Source: Candidatus Poseidoniaceae archaeon
GTDB lineage: Archaea > Thermoplasmatota > Poseidoniia > Poseidoniales > Poseidoniaceae
Assembly: GCA_016777125.1 (NCBI GenBank)
Contig: JADHSC010000002.1
Coordinates: 80,980 to 144,979, forward strand
Direction: 5' to 3'
Length of the DNA: 64,000 nt
A model generated the notes under the pieces. That model searched no databases and was not told where the DNA came from. It saw only the letters and a list, made by a program, of their open reading frames with translations. This document shows positions 44,401-53,971 of the stretch, in pieces (the stretch's first letter is position 1; every line of letters starts with the position of its first letter). Made by a program: the position numbers and the translations under genes.

Positions 44401-45597
44401 ATGACCGTCGGAGATACCGGTGTTGAAATGAAAGGTTCTAGCCTTTCAGGACATCGAATTATCGTTGGAGTCACAGGAGGGATTGCAGCTGTTGATACTG
44501 TTCGTCTACTTCGTGAGTTGCGAAGGCATGGAGCAGACCTTTTGGTGATCATGACCGAGTCTGCTCAGCGTGTCATCACACCACTCGCTGTTGAATGGGC
44601 GAGCCAATGTGAGGTGATTACAGATTGGAAAGGGGATATGCAGCAACTCGAAGATGCTGATGCAATACTTGTCGCTCCTGCGACGAGGAATACAATTGCT
44701 GCACATCTTCATGGTATGCAACAAGGACCGCTTTTAATGGCGCTTAGTGCTGCTCGCTCTCGTAATACTCATGTATTGATGGTACCGAGTATGCATGGTG
44801 ATTTAGCCTCTGATCCTGTGACAGATGACATTGTGGAACGACTTCGTGAAGAAGGAATAGATGTCATGTGGGGAGATTTGGAAGAGGGTAAAAGAAAAAC
44901 TCCAGACCATCAGCATATCGTTGCAAGGTTTGCTCACGGTATCAATTCCCAGAAAAAGAATAGAAAAAGCGTCGTAGTTACCTTAGGAGGTACATACTCA
45001 CCTATTGATGATGTACGTGGCATTCAAAACACAAGTTCTGGAAAGACAGGTTACCAAATTGCAGATGATATGTATCGACATGGTCATGACATCACTTGTG
45101 TTGTTGGCAAAACATCTGTACAAATGCCCCAATGGCTACCACTCTGCATCTCTGCTCCACAACCTCAAACAATGCTCAAGGAATTAATGGCTATTGCAAA
45201 CGATAACATCGATGCTTGGATTCATACAGCAGCGGTACTCGATTACGTTGTTGAGACTCCGGCAAATGGAAAACTTGCCAGTCAACAGGGCCCTCTTGAC
45301 ATTACACTTGTTGAAGGAGACAAGCATATTCTAGAATTGAAGTCCAAAACAGTAGGTTCAACTCGAATTGGCTTCAAATTGGAATCAGGCATTAAGCAAC
45401 GTGATCTCATTCACAGAGCTGTTGCTCAAATCGAACATTCAGGAATGACTGCTGTTGTAGCAAATCGATTGGAAGATCTACATGACCCTTCAAAACCGAG
45501 AGGATATCTCGTGGATAAACAAGGAAGTCACTTTGTGCTTGAACATGAATTAAACCTCTGTGATGCTCTTCGAACGATCATTGAACGAGGAGATTAA
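44401..45597 (+). CDS. coaBC: Bifunctional phosphopantothenoylcysteine decarboxylase/phosphopantothenate--cysteine ligase
   Basis: Two successive steps of coenzyme A synthesis. The N-terminal flavoprotein half begins IIVGVTGGIAAVDTVR and includes a P-A-T-R-N-T-I-A motif and the MVPSMH region of the active-site flap. The ligase half starts near residue 180 with GGTYSPIDDVRGIQNTSSGK, then WIHTAAVLDYV and the lysine-rich clamp. The usual ACPAMN flap cysteine motif reads VPSMHG here, so the flap is altered. Start: ATG 44401, or 44428; the frame upstream to 44326 overlaps the divergent gene. About 398 residues, normal for the archaeal enzyme. Confidence 0.92.
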   Translation: MTVGDTGVEMKGSSLSGHRIIVGVTGGIAAVDTVRLLRELRRHGADLLVIMTESAQRVITPLAVEWASQCEVITDWKGDMQQLEDADAILVAPATRNTIAAHLHGMQQGPLLMALSAARSRNTHVLMVPSMHGDLASDPVTDDIVERLREEGIDVMWGDLEEGKRKTPDHQHIVARFAHGINSQKKNRKSVVVTLGGTYSPIDDVRGIQNTSSGKTGYQIADDMYRHGHDITCVVGKTSVQMPQWLPLCISAPQPQTMLKELMAIANDNIDAWIHTAAVLDYVVETPANGKLASQQGPLDITLVEGDKHILELKSKTVGSTRIGFKLESGIKQRDLIHRAVAQIEHSGMTAVVANRLEDLHDPSKPRGYLVDKQGSHFVLEHELNLCDALRTIIERGD

Positions 45598-45598
45598 T

Positions 45599-46204
45599 GT
45601 GCGCTACTTTGCACTTGTAGGCCATCGAGCAATGAGCAAAGGAAAACTTCCTTTGAACGATTTAGCGGGTGGTGCTGGACGCATGGATGTCCTTATTCGA
45701 GGATTGATGGCTGGATTATTGAAATCACACGGAATTCGGGAAGATGTCGAAGTTATCCTTCATCTTCAAGGTGGACCAGGTCCTCACCGTCGTCTGAAAT
45801 TTATCGGTTCTGAATTGAAAGGATTTCATGCAGAAGAACGAAGCGTTGCTGGATTGATTGCTAAATCCATCAAAGAGCCTATGCCTGCTATCGGACAATG
45901 GGTCGAAAGGAGTCCTGGTGTCTATGATGGAGGAGGTACTCTACAGCGTACGCTCAAGGAGTGGCAAGATACACCATTGATTCGTCTGGATGCTGATGCA
46001 GAACGATTGTGGAATGAAGACGCAATATTACCATCAAATTCAAACTCGAATTCTGCTGATATTGCATTCATCCTTTCAGACGATCTGCCCTTAGAAATCG
46101 AAGAAGGTGTCCCAAGATCATTAGGTTCAACATGGCTTCAAGGACATCTTGCAATCGGCTTGTGCCACTTCTTATTGGATGAAAATGTGGAACTCAACCT
46201 CTAA
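45599..46204 (+). CDS. trmY: tRNA pseudouridine(54) N1-methyltransferase TrmY
   Basis: SPOUT-fold methyltransferase making N1-methylpseudouridine in the T loop of archaeal tRNAs. 201 residues from GTG 45599, which lies 2 bases after the coaBC stop; the frame upstream to 45560 overlaps coaBC and is not needed. The N-terminus VRYFALVGHRA and C-terminal FILSDDLPL fit the family (formerly DUF358). It converges on surE with an 11 bp overlap. Confidence 0.88.
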   Translation: MRYFALVGHRAMSKGKLPLNDLAGGAGRMDVLIRGLMAGLLKSHGIREDVEVILHLQGGPGPHRRLKFIGSELKGFHAEERSVAGLIAKSIKEPMPAIGQWVERSPGVYDGGGTLQRTLKEWQDTPLIRLDADAERLWNEDAILPSNSNSNSADIAFILSDDLPLEIEEGVPRSLGSTWLQGHLAIGLCHFLLDENVELNL

Positions 46205-47168
46205 GCCAAAGAGGGAAGCCATCAGTTCCTTGTTCAAGTGCATGTGATAGAAGTTCATCATCCAAAGCTAACGGATGTGTCTGAGGCCAGTTCGCAAGTG
46301 AAGATATACTTGCAAAGTCTTTAGCGACTGAATCACAATCGCCTTTATGGACGGGTTCAGTATCAATATATGCAGCACCGATCGTAAAACGAGCCTCAAC
46401 TGTACCGTCATCATCTCCAAATTGTACAGCATCCCTATACCATCTCATGCCCAATCGAGTTGTTTGAAATTCTCCATTCCATGTCGGTGGAACATTGATA
46501 TTCAGCATTAATTCACCATGTTGAAAGGCATGGAGAAGCATCTCCATAGCATCCTTGTTGTTCCTTGTTGAAGCGGCCATAGGCCATTTCGAGACATGGA
46601 AAGCATCTGCATCAATGTGAGGACGGCAAAGACTCTGGGGAATTATTGGTAGAAGATCAAGGGCACGTTCAACCAATTGAACAGACCCCTCAATACCTCG
46701 TTCCATCCCTTCGAGTTCGAAGGATGTAAAGGAACATGCAATTGCAGGCATGCCATATAATCCCGCTTCTCTTGCAGCTCCCATCGTTCCACTGTGATAT
46801 GAGTCCTGTGAGAGATTTGGTCCTAGATTCACACCAGATACAACCAATGAAGGAACGATTCCAGGTAAGACTCTCTCTAAGCCACCATCAAGTGCTACAA
46901 TCATTGTATCGCAAGGAGTACCATCGAGAGAAAACAGATGACATCCTACTGACGAATCTAAATTCCAATTTGCAATGAGATCGTCTCTGTTGTGCAAATC
47001 CATTGGTTTACCGAGATTAATTTGCATGCTACATGCTGATTTATTCGTCGATGGAGCAAAAGCAATGATTGCAATCCCCCTCTTATTCAGGGACTTTACT
47101 AGCATCTCGAATCCAGGTGCTTCGATTCCATCGTCATTTGTCAACAAAACCCATTTCTTTGACATCAT
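46194..47168 (-). CDS. surE: 5'-nucleotidase SurE
   Basis: Metal-dependent nucleotidase acting on nucleoside monophosphates. NDDGIEAPG at residues 11-19 and VSGVNLGPN are the metal-binding motifs, followed by SGTMGAAREA. At 324 residues it is about 70 longer than typical SurE, mainly through inserts in the middle and C-terminal parts. ATG 47168 overlaps the TGA of the upstream EamA gene (ATGA). The three genes OPT, EamA and surE overlap in series and are probably one operon. Confidence 0.9.
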   Translation of the reverse strand: MMSKKWVLLTNDDGIEAPGFEMLVKSLNKRGIAIIAFAPSTNKSACSMQINLGKPMDLHNRDDLIANWNLDSSVGCHLFSLDGTPCDTMIVALDGGLERVLPGIVPSLVVSGVNLGPNLSQDSYHSGTMGAAREAGLYGMPAIACSFTSFELEGMERGIEGSVQLVERALDLLPIIPQSLCRPHIDADAFHVSKWPMAASTRNNKDAMEMLLHAFQHGELMLNINVPPTWNGEFQTTRLGMRWYRDAVQFGDDDGTVEARFTIGAAYIDTEPVHKGDCDSVAKDFASISSLANWPQTHPLALDDELLSHALEQGTDGFPLWLRG

Positions 47169-48145
47169 TCGTTCACTCCTTGTCCTTCTGCTCTATGAAA
47201 GGCTGTTTGATTAGAAAGGTGCTCACCATAGATAATTGAAACAATACCGAGCATAAGAATAGGTCCACCAACCCATGTCCACAATCCAGGAACGCCTGTT
47301 GAGAAAAATAGCCAACCGATGAGAGATCCAATCACAGGTTCAAGGGTTACGCTAATTGATATGAGAAGTGGAGAGACATATTTCAGACAATAATTCAATC
47401 CTGTATGCCCAAGAATACCAGCGATAAAAGCGAGGAGAAGGAACCACCATAATGTTGAGTGGGTAAAGTATCCAAAGGCTCCAAGTGAACTGAAATCAGA
47501 TTCCAGGAGATAAGAAGTAGGAATGAGCATAAGACCGCCAATCAGGGTCACAGGGAAAGCATAGACGAACAAAGGCATCCATTCTCTCAAAATACGTCCA
47601 CAGACGATGTAACCTACAACGAACACTGCCCCAAAGAAGGCTAATTGGTCCCCAAAGAACGTAACCGATTGGTCACCTTGTACATCACCAGCATCGAGTA
47701 AAGATATACCTGCACCTGTGAAAGCTGCGAGACCCCCCATGAGTTCCATCCGACTAGGTTTACGAACAAAGAAAAACATACCAACGAGGATTACAAGTGG
47801 GTGAGCAGTAACAAACAGAAGAGAATGGGTTAAAGATGTGTGATCTAAAGAAGTCACCCAAAATCCAAAATGAAGAGCGAGGAAGAATCCACTGCCGATG
47901 ATTATAATCAAATTCTTAGGCTCAAGTACCCTTTTTTTAATGACGTTCTCTGTCGCAAACCATTGCCATAATGCAAGGGGTGCGAGTAATAAGGCTGTTA
48001 ATTGTAATCGCCAAGAAGCACGTAATAGGGGTGGAATCTCATTAACATGTGTGAAGATTGCCCCTGCACTCGAAACACCTAATATTCCGATTCCTAATAC
48101 AGCCCAAACGAACGATGGGACGCTTGACCCACTCATGCAGTTCAC
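47165..48145 (-). CDS. EamA-family (DMT superfamily) transporter
   Basis: Drug/metabolite-type transporter: 326 residues with about ten hydrophobic helices arranged as two EamA repeats, the second starting near residue 180. The pattern of conserved loop residues (GHTGLNYCLKYVSP and LEPVIGSLIGW) is typical of this fold. It overlaps the OPT gene by 4 bp and the surE gene by 4 bp. Substrate unknown; a nucleoside-type solute would fit surE but this is inference. Confidence 0.85.
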   Translation of the reverse strand: MNCMSGSSVPSFVWAVLGIGILGVSSAGAIFTHVNEIPPLLRASWRLQLTALLLAPLALWQWFATENVIKKRVLEPKNLIIIIGSGFFLALHFGFWVTSLDHTSLTHSLLFVTAHPLVILVGMFFFVRKPSRMELMGGLAAFTGAGISLLDAGDVQGDQSVTFFGDQLAFFGAVFVVGYIVCGRILREWMPLFVYAFPVTLIGGLMLIPTSYLLESDFSSLGAFGYFTHSTLWWFLLLAFIAGILGHTGLNYCLKYVSPLLISISVTLEPVIGSLIGWLFFSTGVPGLWTWVGGPILMLGIVSIIYGEHLSNQTAFHRAEGQGVNE

Positions 48146-50505
48146 GACTCGTTGACTAACTCAGCATCCATGACTGGGCTTCCACCGATTACGCCTGCTC
48201 TCTTGAACAGAGCGTAGATTCCATATCCAATACCGACATTCAATCCGATGAAACCAGCCATTCTTCCAATGTACCAACCAGTACTATTTGGATTGGCAAC
48301 AAGTGTGTCAATGAATGAAAGTATACTGGATTCAGTTCCAAAGAATGCTTCACCAGTTAAGAGTCCTGCAGCGACCATGAAGGTACTCAAGAGAATAAGC
48401 GCACGCTTCTTTTCAGCAGCAGTCGCTCCTTCTTCTTCTTTGATGGCCTCGATCTTAGGTTTGAGTTTACGCTCTTCCCACTTGTCACGACTGTATCCAC
48501 CAATCAGCATTGGGAGGGTGTGAGGGACGTCAAGATACATTCCGAGACCGAATGAAGTTCCCATTCCAGTAACCCATTCGACAAACATACCCAAAAGGAA
48601 TCCAATTGCAAGAAGCGTAAGGTCGCCTTGTCCCTCAGCAAAAATAACCGAGAATGTAGCGAATGCATTTGCTTGTGGTGCGATTAAATCAATACGCCCT
48701 TCTGCAAGTTGAATCGAAAGGAAGATTGCGACTGCAGCTCCAATAATGGCTCCAGGAACCACACCCATGATGTTACCCTTGGAGATATGATACGGGCGGT
48801 TACCGATATACAGGCTGTTCTTGTAATCACCAATGACAGTTCCGGACATCGAAATCGCAGATCCAAATACAGTCGTTCCAACCAATCCAAGCAGAACGGC
48901 ATCTTGCTTGGACAAACCAAGTGCACTATCAAAATTCAAGAACAAACCAAGGAGCATCAATAGGACGATGAACGAAGTACCCGAAACTGGTTCAATACCT
49001 GTTTCACCCATAACACGAACTGCGATAGCACCCAAAAGGAAAGTGGTGAGAATAAGCACTGTAGCGAAGATAAACGCCGCAGCAATCGGGAAACCACCAA
49101 CCCAGAAGATGAGGATCATCGAAAGGAACGTTAATCCCATAAAGATTGGAATGTGCATAAGAGGCCATTCATACCATCCCTTACCTTCCATGTATTCTTG
49201 TGAACCTTCACCCTTGAAGGCAGAACCAATGTCCTTGAAGATATTAGCAAACGTTCTCCACATCTTAGCAAGACCAAACATACCTCCACCAACGATTGAA
49301 CCGATTGCAATCGTTCGAACTGTCTTGGAGAAGGCGATCATCTGAAGGGCTTCTCCTCCACCTGCTGCATAGTCTTGGATTGGTACATTTGCCTGTAATG
49401 TTGCGTCATATACTGGGAAGTTACTGTACACTGCAAGTGGTACTAAGAAGAACCAACCAACAAGTGTTCCAAGATTAACAAGGAACGCTACACGAGTCTT
49501 CATGAACCAACCAATTGCAAACATCGATGGAGTCAAAGCCACACCGACATAAGTGTAAGCGAAGGGATTCCAGGCACTATCTTCCGACCATTGTGTGTAT
49601 TTCTTCGATGACCCATCTTCGTAGATGCCAGATGGTTGGTGTATCTTTCCTGCACTGTAAAAGGAGGCAAGACCAACATCTCCAACGTGGAGTGTTTCCG
49701 CTAAGTAGTCCATCACAGACAGTTTCTTGTCTGATAACCAGATGAGTGGATACTCGATGAGGAACATTCCTATCATCGTAATACCAGTCCAAAAACCAAT
49801 CGTTTTCAATGATTCACGAGCGTGTTCAACTGCACCTGTGTTCACGTCAGAAGCGATATCAAGCATTTTCAGAGTTGCCTCGAAACCGGGCAAAGGAAGG
49901 GGATCTTCTACAAGCCATACACGTCTGAAAATAATGAAGTACATGACACCAAGGAAACCAGCGAACATTGAGGCTACAATGGCAATAAATGCAAGTCTAA
50001 ACGCCTCACCATCTTCTAACGTAATCAAAGGCCCGTCGGCCAACGAGTACTGTGCTTTCGATGCAAGCAAGAAGATTGCAGGGAACGTAAAGATGAATCC
50101 TGTAGAGGCGTGTGTTGCACCAGTTGTAGCAGAAGTAGCGATGTTTACTTCAGAAGGAGACCACTTGAGGGCCATCCCAAGAAGATAAGCAATATACCAT
50201 GCTGCTGATATTGCCAATCCTAGTTTAAGTCCAATATAGGCGGTTACACCAGAAAATACTGCTCCAATAGCAATACCGAGCAAAACCTTAGGCGAGGACC
50301 AGTGTGATACTTCAAAGGATTCTTCAATATTCTTTTCTTCCAAATATTGTTCAAGAACACCTGTGTTGAGATTGTTGTACATCTCATCGTCAAGCCAAGT
50401 AAGAGTTCCATCCTCGATGGCTTTCAATCCCTTTGCAGTAACGGGCTGCCGATAGGCAGACTTTTGCACTGTTGAACCTTTTTTTTGCTCATTTTCAGCA
50501 GCCAT
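48142..50505 (-). CDS. Oligopeptide transporter, OPT superfamily
   Basis: Large proton-coupled transporter of the OPT family, 787 residues from ATG 50505 (the frame runs to 50550 through a non-conserved stretch). About 14-16 hydrophobic segments. The N-terminal block E-V-S-H-W-S-S-P-K-V-L-L and the later SALGLSKQDAVLLGL stretch are in line with archaeal and bacterial OPT proteins. Substrates are peptides or metal chelates. First of an overlapping series with an EamA transporter and surE. The roughly 110-bp divergent spacer upstream likely holds its promoter. Confidence 0.88.
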   Translation of the reverse strand: MAAENEQKKGSTVQKSAYRQPVTAKGLKAIEDGTLTWLDDEMYNNLNTGVLEQYLEEKNIEESFEVSHWSSPKVLLGIAIGAVFSGVTAYIGLKLGLAISAAWYIAYLLGMALKWSPSEVNIATSATTGATHASTGFIFTFPAIFLLASKAQYSLADGPLITLEDGEAFRLAFIAIVASMFAGFLGVMYFIIFRRVWLVEDPLPLPGFEATLKMLDIASDVNTGAVEHARESLKTIGFWTGITMIGMFLIEYPLIWLSDKKLSVMDYLAETLHVGDVGLASFYSAGKIHQPSGIYEDGSSKKYTQWSEDSAWNPFAYTYVGVALTPSMFAIGWFMKTRVAFLVNLGTLVGWFFLVPLAVYSNFPVYDATLQANVPIQDYAAGGGEALQMIAFSKTVRTIAIGSIVGGGMFGLAKMWRTFANIFKDIGSAFKGEGSQEYMEGKGWYEWPLMHIPIFMGLTFLSMILIFWVGGFPIAAAFIFATVLILTTFLLGAIAVRVMGETGIEPVSGTSFIVLLMLLGLFLNFDSALGLSKQDAVLLGLVGTTVFGSAISMSGTVIGDYKNSLYIGNRPYHISKGNIMGVVPGAIIGAAVAIFLSIQLAEGRIDLIAPQANAFATFSVIFAEGQGDLTLLAIGFLLGMFVEWVTGMGTSFGLGMYLDVPHTLPMLIGGYSRDKWEERKLKPKIEAIKEEEGATAAEKKRALILLSTFMVAAGLLTGEAFFGTESSILSFIDTLVANPNSTGWYIGRMAGFIGLNVGIGYGIYALFKRAGVIGGSPVMDAELVNES

Positions 50506-50616
50506 AGTCTCCCCCTCTGAATCCTTGGTAACGCGGGCACTTGAATACAATTCCCCTTCTTTGGCTAAATATTAATGTGTAAGAGGGTTTATTCCCATCT
50601 ACGGGGATGGGGATTC

Positions 50617-51072
50617 ATGAGCGGAAAGATAGGAACCACTGAACTTGCCCGGCTTGCTGGAAAAGATTTGAACAATGATGGGAAGATAATCAACCTCGTA
50701 GTCGTTGGCTCGAGTCGATTTTATGATTACTCGGTTATTGAAGAAATTCTGGATCAGTGGATTGAACTTGAGGGATATCCTGATATCATCATCGTAGGCG
50801 GTGCCAGCGGTGTTGATTATCTTGCAGAACGCTGGGCTAACAATAACAACATACCTTTTGTTGTGTTTTCAGAAATGTGGTCTAAGCCACGTCCTGGTCT
50901 TGAAGATTCAGGTAGAGGGGAAGCTCCAACAGACTTAACAGACAAACTCCTTGATGCTGCAACACATGTACTCGCTTTTGAAAGTAAGACGAGCAAATGG
51001 ACAACGATTGTTGCTGAAATGGCCAACGAGATCGGTTTACCTACTTACGTGTATCACTTGGAAGAATCTTGA
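50617..51072 (+). CDS. SLOG-superfamily (YspA/DUF2493-like) nucleotide-binding protein
   Basis: 151 residues from ATG 50617. LVVVGSSRFYDYS near residue 27 and IIIVGGASGVDYLAERWANNN are the two Rossmann-like glycine-rich motifs of SLOG proteins, which bind nucleotides or nucleotide-derived signals. A short C-terminal region completes it. The upstream frame from 50575 has no family support. The gene is divergent from the OPT gene and overlaps the convergent hexapeptide transferase by 19 bp. Function unproven; signalling or NAD-derivative processing are seen in relatives. Confidence 0.75.
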   Translation: MSGKIGTTELARLAGKDLNNDGKIINLVVVGSSRFYDYSVIEEILDQWIELEGYPDIIIVGGASGVDYLAERWANNNNIPFVVFSEMWSKPRPGLEDSGRGEAPTDLTDKLLDAATHVLAFESKTSKWTTIVAEMANEIGLPTYVYHLEES

Positions 51073-51779
51073 TTATCATAAATAAAACGTGCAGGAATCC
51101 CTCCCCATGTTTCATTGTCAGGAATGACTTTCCGTTTTGGGAGTACTGCGCGACTGGCAAGAACACTTTGGTTTCCAATACGTGAACCAGGTCCAACCAT
51201 TGAGCCGCCCCCAACAAGTGCTGAATGCCCTATCGTGATTTTTTCAAGAACGATCCTATTTCTTTCAACAAGGTGTCCATTGAGCGTAGCACCGCCTCCT
51301 ATTACGACGTTATCTCCTATCTCAACCAAGGATGGATCATTTAGAGTAATCGTATTGATATTGACATTTTTACCAATTTTACATCCAGCTAATCGGTAGT
51401 ATCCATTTGCGAAGAAAGAGGGCACAACATGTGTTAGAAACGGTTGAGTCGAACGATGCAATTGGCCACAAATCGCCCATCGTATTGTCGTCAATGATGC
51501 GAGAGGTGCCTCAATTTTATCCTCAAATCTCAGATGAATAATGAATTGCAAAAACCCGGAAAGGAGCAATAAAAAGAATCCCCAAACTAAGAATGCTATC
51601 GAAGCAGAAAAACCTGTTATTGCTAGGTCAATCCAACCACGATCGTTTGCGCCGTATGCATCAAGATAATCAAACACATAGAGAGCAGGGGCAATTGGAA
51701 GTCCCCAAACAACACCCATCATTAGGATTAGGCATATTGTAAGAAAGGCCTGTATTCGGGTAAAACCCTTCATAGACAA
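51054..51779 (-). CDS. Membrane-anchored hexapeptide-repeat acyltransferase
   Basis: 241 residues. An N-terminal part with two hydrophobic segments (about 8-31 and 54-84) precedes a left-handed beta-helix of hexapeptide repeats (IGKNVNIN, LVEIGDNVVIGGG, IGHSALVGGGSMVGPGSRIG). Such transferases move an acyl group to a sugar or lipid. The membrane part suggests a lipid or surface-glycan substrate at the membrane. Position between SLOG and MFS genes gives no further clue. Confidence 0.78.
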   Translation of the reverse strand: MSMKGFTRIQAFLTICLILMMGVVWGLPIAPALYVFDYLDAYGANDRGWIDLAITGFSASIAFLVWGFFLLLLSGFLQFIIHLRFEDKIEAPLASLTTIRWAICGQLHRSTQPFLTHVVPSFFANGYYRLAGCKIGKNVNINTITLNDPSLVEIGDNVVIGGGATLNGHLVERNRIVLEKITIGHSALVGGGSMVGPGSRIGNQSVLASRAVLPKRKVIPDNETWGGIPARFIYDNQDSSK

Positions 51780-51801
51780 TCACCGAAAGTTAATTCTGAT
51801 T

Positions 51802-53850
51802 TCATTCTCCTGATTCTACTTCATTGAGTAAGCCATAGGCACGAGCATCTTCTTCTTCAGCGACTCGTATTCCTTCTTCAAGGTCGACTCGACTTGTCAG
51901 GAACGTACCAGCAAGAATCACGATGGTGATACTCAGAATTGCAACACGACTGTCGAAAGTAGTACTCGCAACTGCATAGAGCGCTGTACCAATCATAGCA
52001 GCTGACTTTCCAAGGAATCCAAAGAATCCAAAGAATTCCGAAGCTCGAGACTTAGGCGTAAGTTGAGAGAACATCGACCGTGCTTGAGCACCTGCTGAAC
52101 CCATAGCGCAACCTACAAACAGACCGAGAATGACCCATTGCATTGAAACACCAAGACCGAGAGGCTCCCAAACATAATCTCTCATTGTCTTTGCCCACCA
52201 ATCAATCATACCACCTTGTTCCACTTGTGTTGGATGCGTATCCCCTACTTCAGAAGCACCAGCAATTGATTCATTACCACCGATGATGATGATTGAGAAA
52301 CGATGATCATTCGTATTATTAAATTCTGCAACTAATGCAGTAGCATTTCCTTCAGAGATGGTCTTTATTTCATTCTCATCCTCAGTCGCCTGTTCTGCTA
52401 AGAAGGATGCTCCAAAGACACCTACTCCAACCAACAAGAACGCTGCAAAAATGCCCATCATGCCCAAATTAGCTCTTTGAATGAACATAATTCCTGTTCC
52501 AAAGATACCTACAAATGCCAGGATGAAGAGACATACAAGAAGTCCCTTGCCCATTGTGCTTGAACCAGATGCCTCTACGCTGTAATCAGTTTCGGGGAAG
52601 TGTTCTTGGAATCCATCTCTAAATTCTGCATCTCCAGCAGAGTCTTCTGCAATCCAGCCTTCATATCCACGATCATACAATGTTGTTAGTACATAGGCTC
52701 CGTCATCGGTTGTATCATTGCCATCAGGATTATCATCCCATTCAAATTGGAAATCATAGCGTGCAGCATCTTCTTCGCCTTCGAGTTCGAGTGGTGCAAA
52801 ACCAGCAGCAGTTACTGAAACAGCAGAGTAGATGATGAGAGCAAGCATCAAAGCAAACTTTGTGCCCTTCTTTTCAGCGAGTTTACCGAATACAAATGTC
52901 ATAGGAACGGCTACAACGTTTACTGTAAGCAGCAAGATAACGTTCATACTTGGATCCAAACGAAGAATAGATTCACCGAATGCACTTGCCATGCTTGCAA
53001 TTGTGTTTACACCATCATAGAACAGAAGGTAGGCGATAAGGAAAAACGCCAAGACTTTGAATTTACGGATTTCCTTAGCGGTGGTATAGACTTGGGCGTA
53101 TGCAAGTTTTGTTGCCCCAAGTACACGCTGGAAATTATTCTTACCAAAACTCTTCCATTCGACATGTTCTGCAATTTCTGGTTCAGGCGTCCACTGGAAG
53201 ATGAGTGCTCCAAAGCCCCACCACCATAACGAAGAAGTCACAAAGATGACAGCGAGTTTGAAATCAGTGTCCCAGTTAAGACCAAGGAGAACGACAAGAT
53301 GGAAGATAAGAAGCATAGATCCTCCCATGAAACCATACATGTAACCCCAAGTGGAAACCTTGTCTTGATCTTCTCTCTTTCCGAGATAAGGCATGAAGGA
53401 ATAATAGATGACGTTACCACCAGTAAATCCAATTGTACCAATCGTAAACATAACTGCAAGGACAATATATCCATCTGAACCAAAGTACGGAGCAGCACCC
53501 ATGAGGGCAGTGAATGCAATACCAGCAACGGTATACCATTTCAGAAGTTTCTTCTTAATCGGCATTTTATCTGCAATTACACCTAATGCAGGAGCAGTTG
53601 CAACAACAAAGACCATTGAGAATGTGAGGATTGTTGCATAAAATGTGTCTCCAGATTGAGTACCAGTTGCCTTATTGTATAAGCTTGCCATCAACGCAGG
53701 AGCAATGACGGTCATAACAGTCAATGCATATGCTTGGTTTGCCCAATCAAAGAAATACCAGCCTTTCAATGCCTTTTCTTCATCGACCGGAAGAGGCTTA
53801 TTGGTGCCCATTGGTGAATTGACTTCTACAGATTTGATAACTTCGCTCAT
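51802..53850 (-). CDS. UMF1-type major facilitator (Atg22-like) with large soluble inserts
   Basis: 682 residues from ATG 53850 (the frame extends to 53889). WYFFDWANQAYA near residue 30 is the UMF1/Atg22 signature. About 12 membrane helices are interrupted by two long acidic soluble stretches at about 52560-52790 and 52170-52400 in the DNA, rich in Asp and Glu. The family carries amino acids or other solutes out of compartments in eukaryotes; the prokaryotic role is unknown. Divergent from the epimerase gene by 121 bp. Confidence 0.82.
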   Translation of the reverse strand: MSEVIKSVEVNSPMGTNKPLPVDEEKALKGWYFFDWANQAYALTVMTVIAPALMASLYNKATGTQSGDTFYATILTFSMVFVVATAPALGVIADKMPIKKKLLKWYTVAGIAFTALMGAAPYFGSDGYIVLAVMFTIGTIGFTGGNVIYYSFMPYLGKREDQDKVSTWGYMYGFMGGSMLLIFHLVVLLGLNWDTDFKLAVIFVTSSLWWWGFGALIFQWTPEPEIAEHVEWKSFGKNNFQRVLGATKLAYAQVYTTAKEIRKFKVLAFFLIAYLLFYDGVNTIASMASAFGESILRLDPSMNVILLLTVNVVAVPMTFVFGKLAEKKGTKFALMLALIIYSAVSVTAAGFAPLELEGEEDAARYDFQFEWDDNPDGNDTTDDGAYVLTTLYDRGYEGWIAEDSAGDAEFRDGFQEHFPETDYSVEASGSSTMGKGLLVCLFILAFVGIFGTGIMFIQRANLGMMGIFAAFLLVGVGVFGASFLAEQATEDENEIKTISEGNATALVAEFNNTNDHRFSIIIIGGNESIAGASEVGDTHPTQVEQGGMIDWWAKTMRDYVWEPLGLGVSMQWVILGLFVGCAMGSAGAQARSMFSQLTPKSRASEFFGFFGFLGKSAAMIGTALYAVASTTFDSRVAILSITIVILAGTFLTSRVDLEEGIRVAEEEDARAYGLLNEVESGE

Positions 53851-53971
53851 GGTATCCCTAGCCACACCACGTTTGACATGGTTTATCAAAAGCGACCCTA
53901 CAAATGAGTATAATCCACCATATTACAGCGAGTTACAAAATTTCAAACCAAAGATATCAACTGGCCAATTC

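Noticed and set aside
53675..53971. Upstream extension of the epimerase frame by 99 codons
   Set aside because: It lies antisense to the start of the UMF1 transporter; the Rossmann motif sits correctly when translation starts at 53972.
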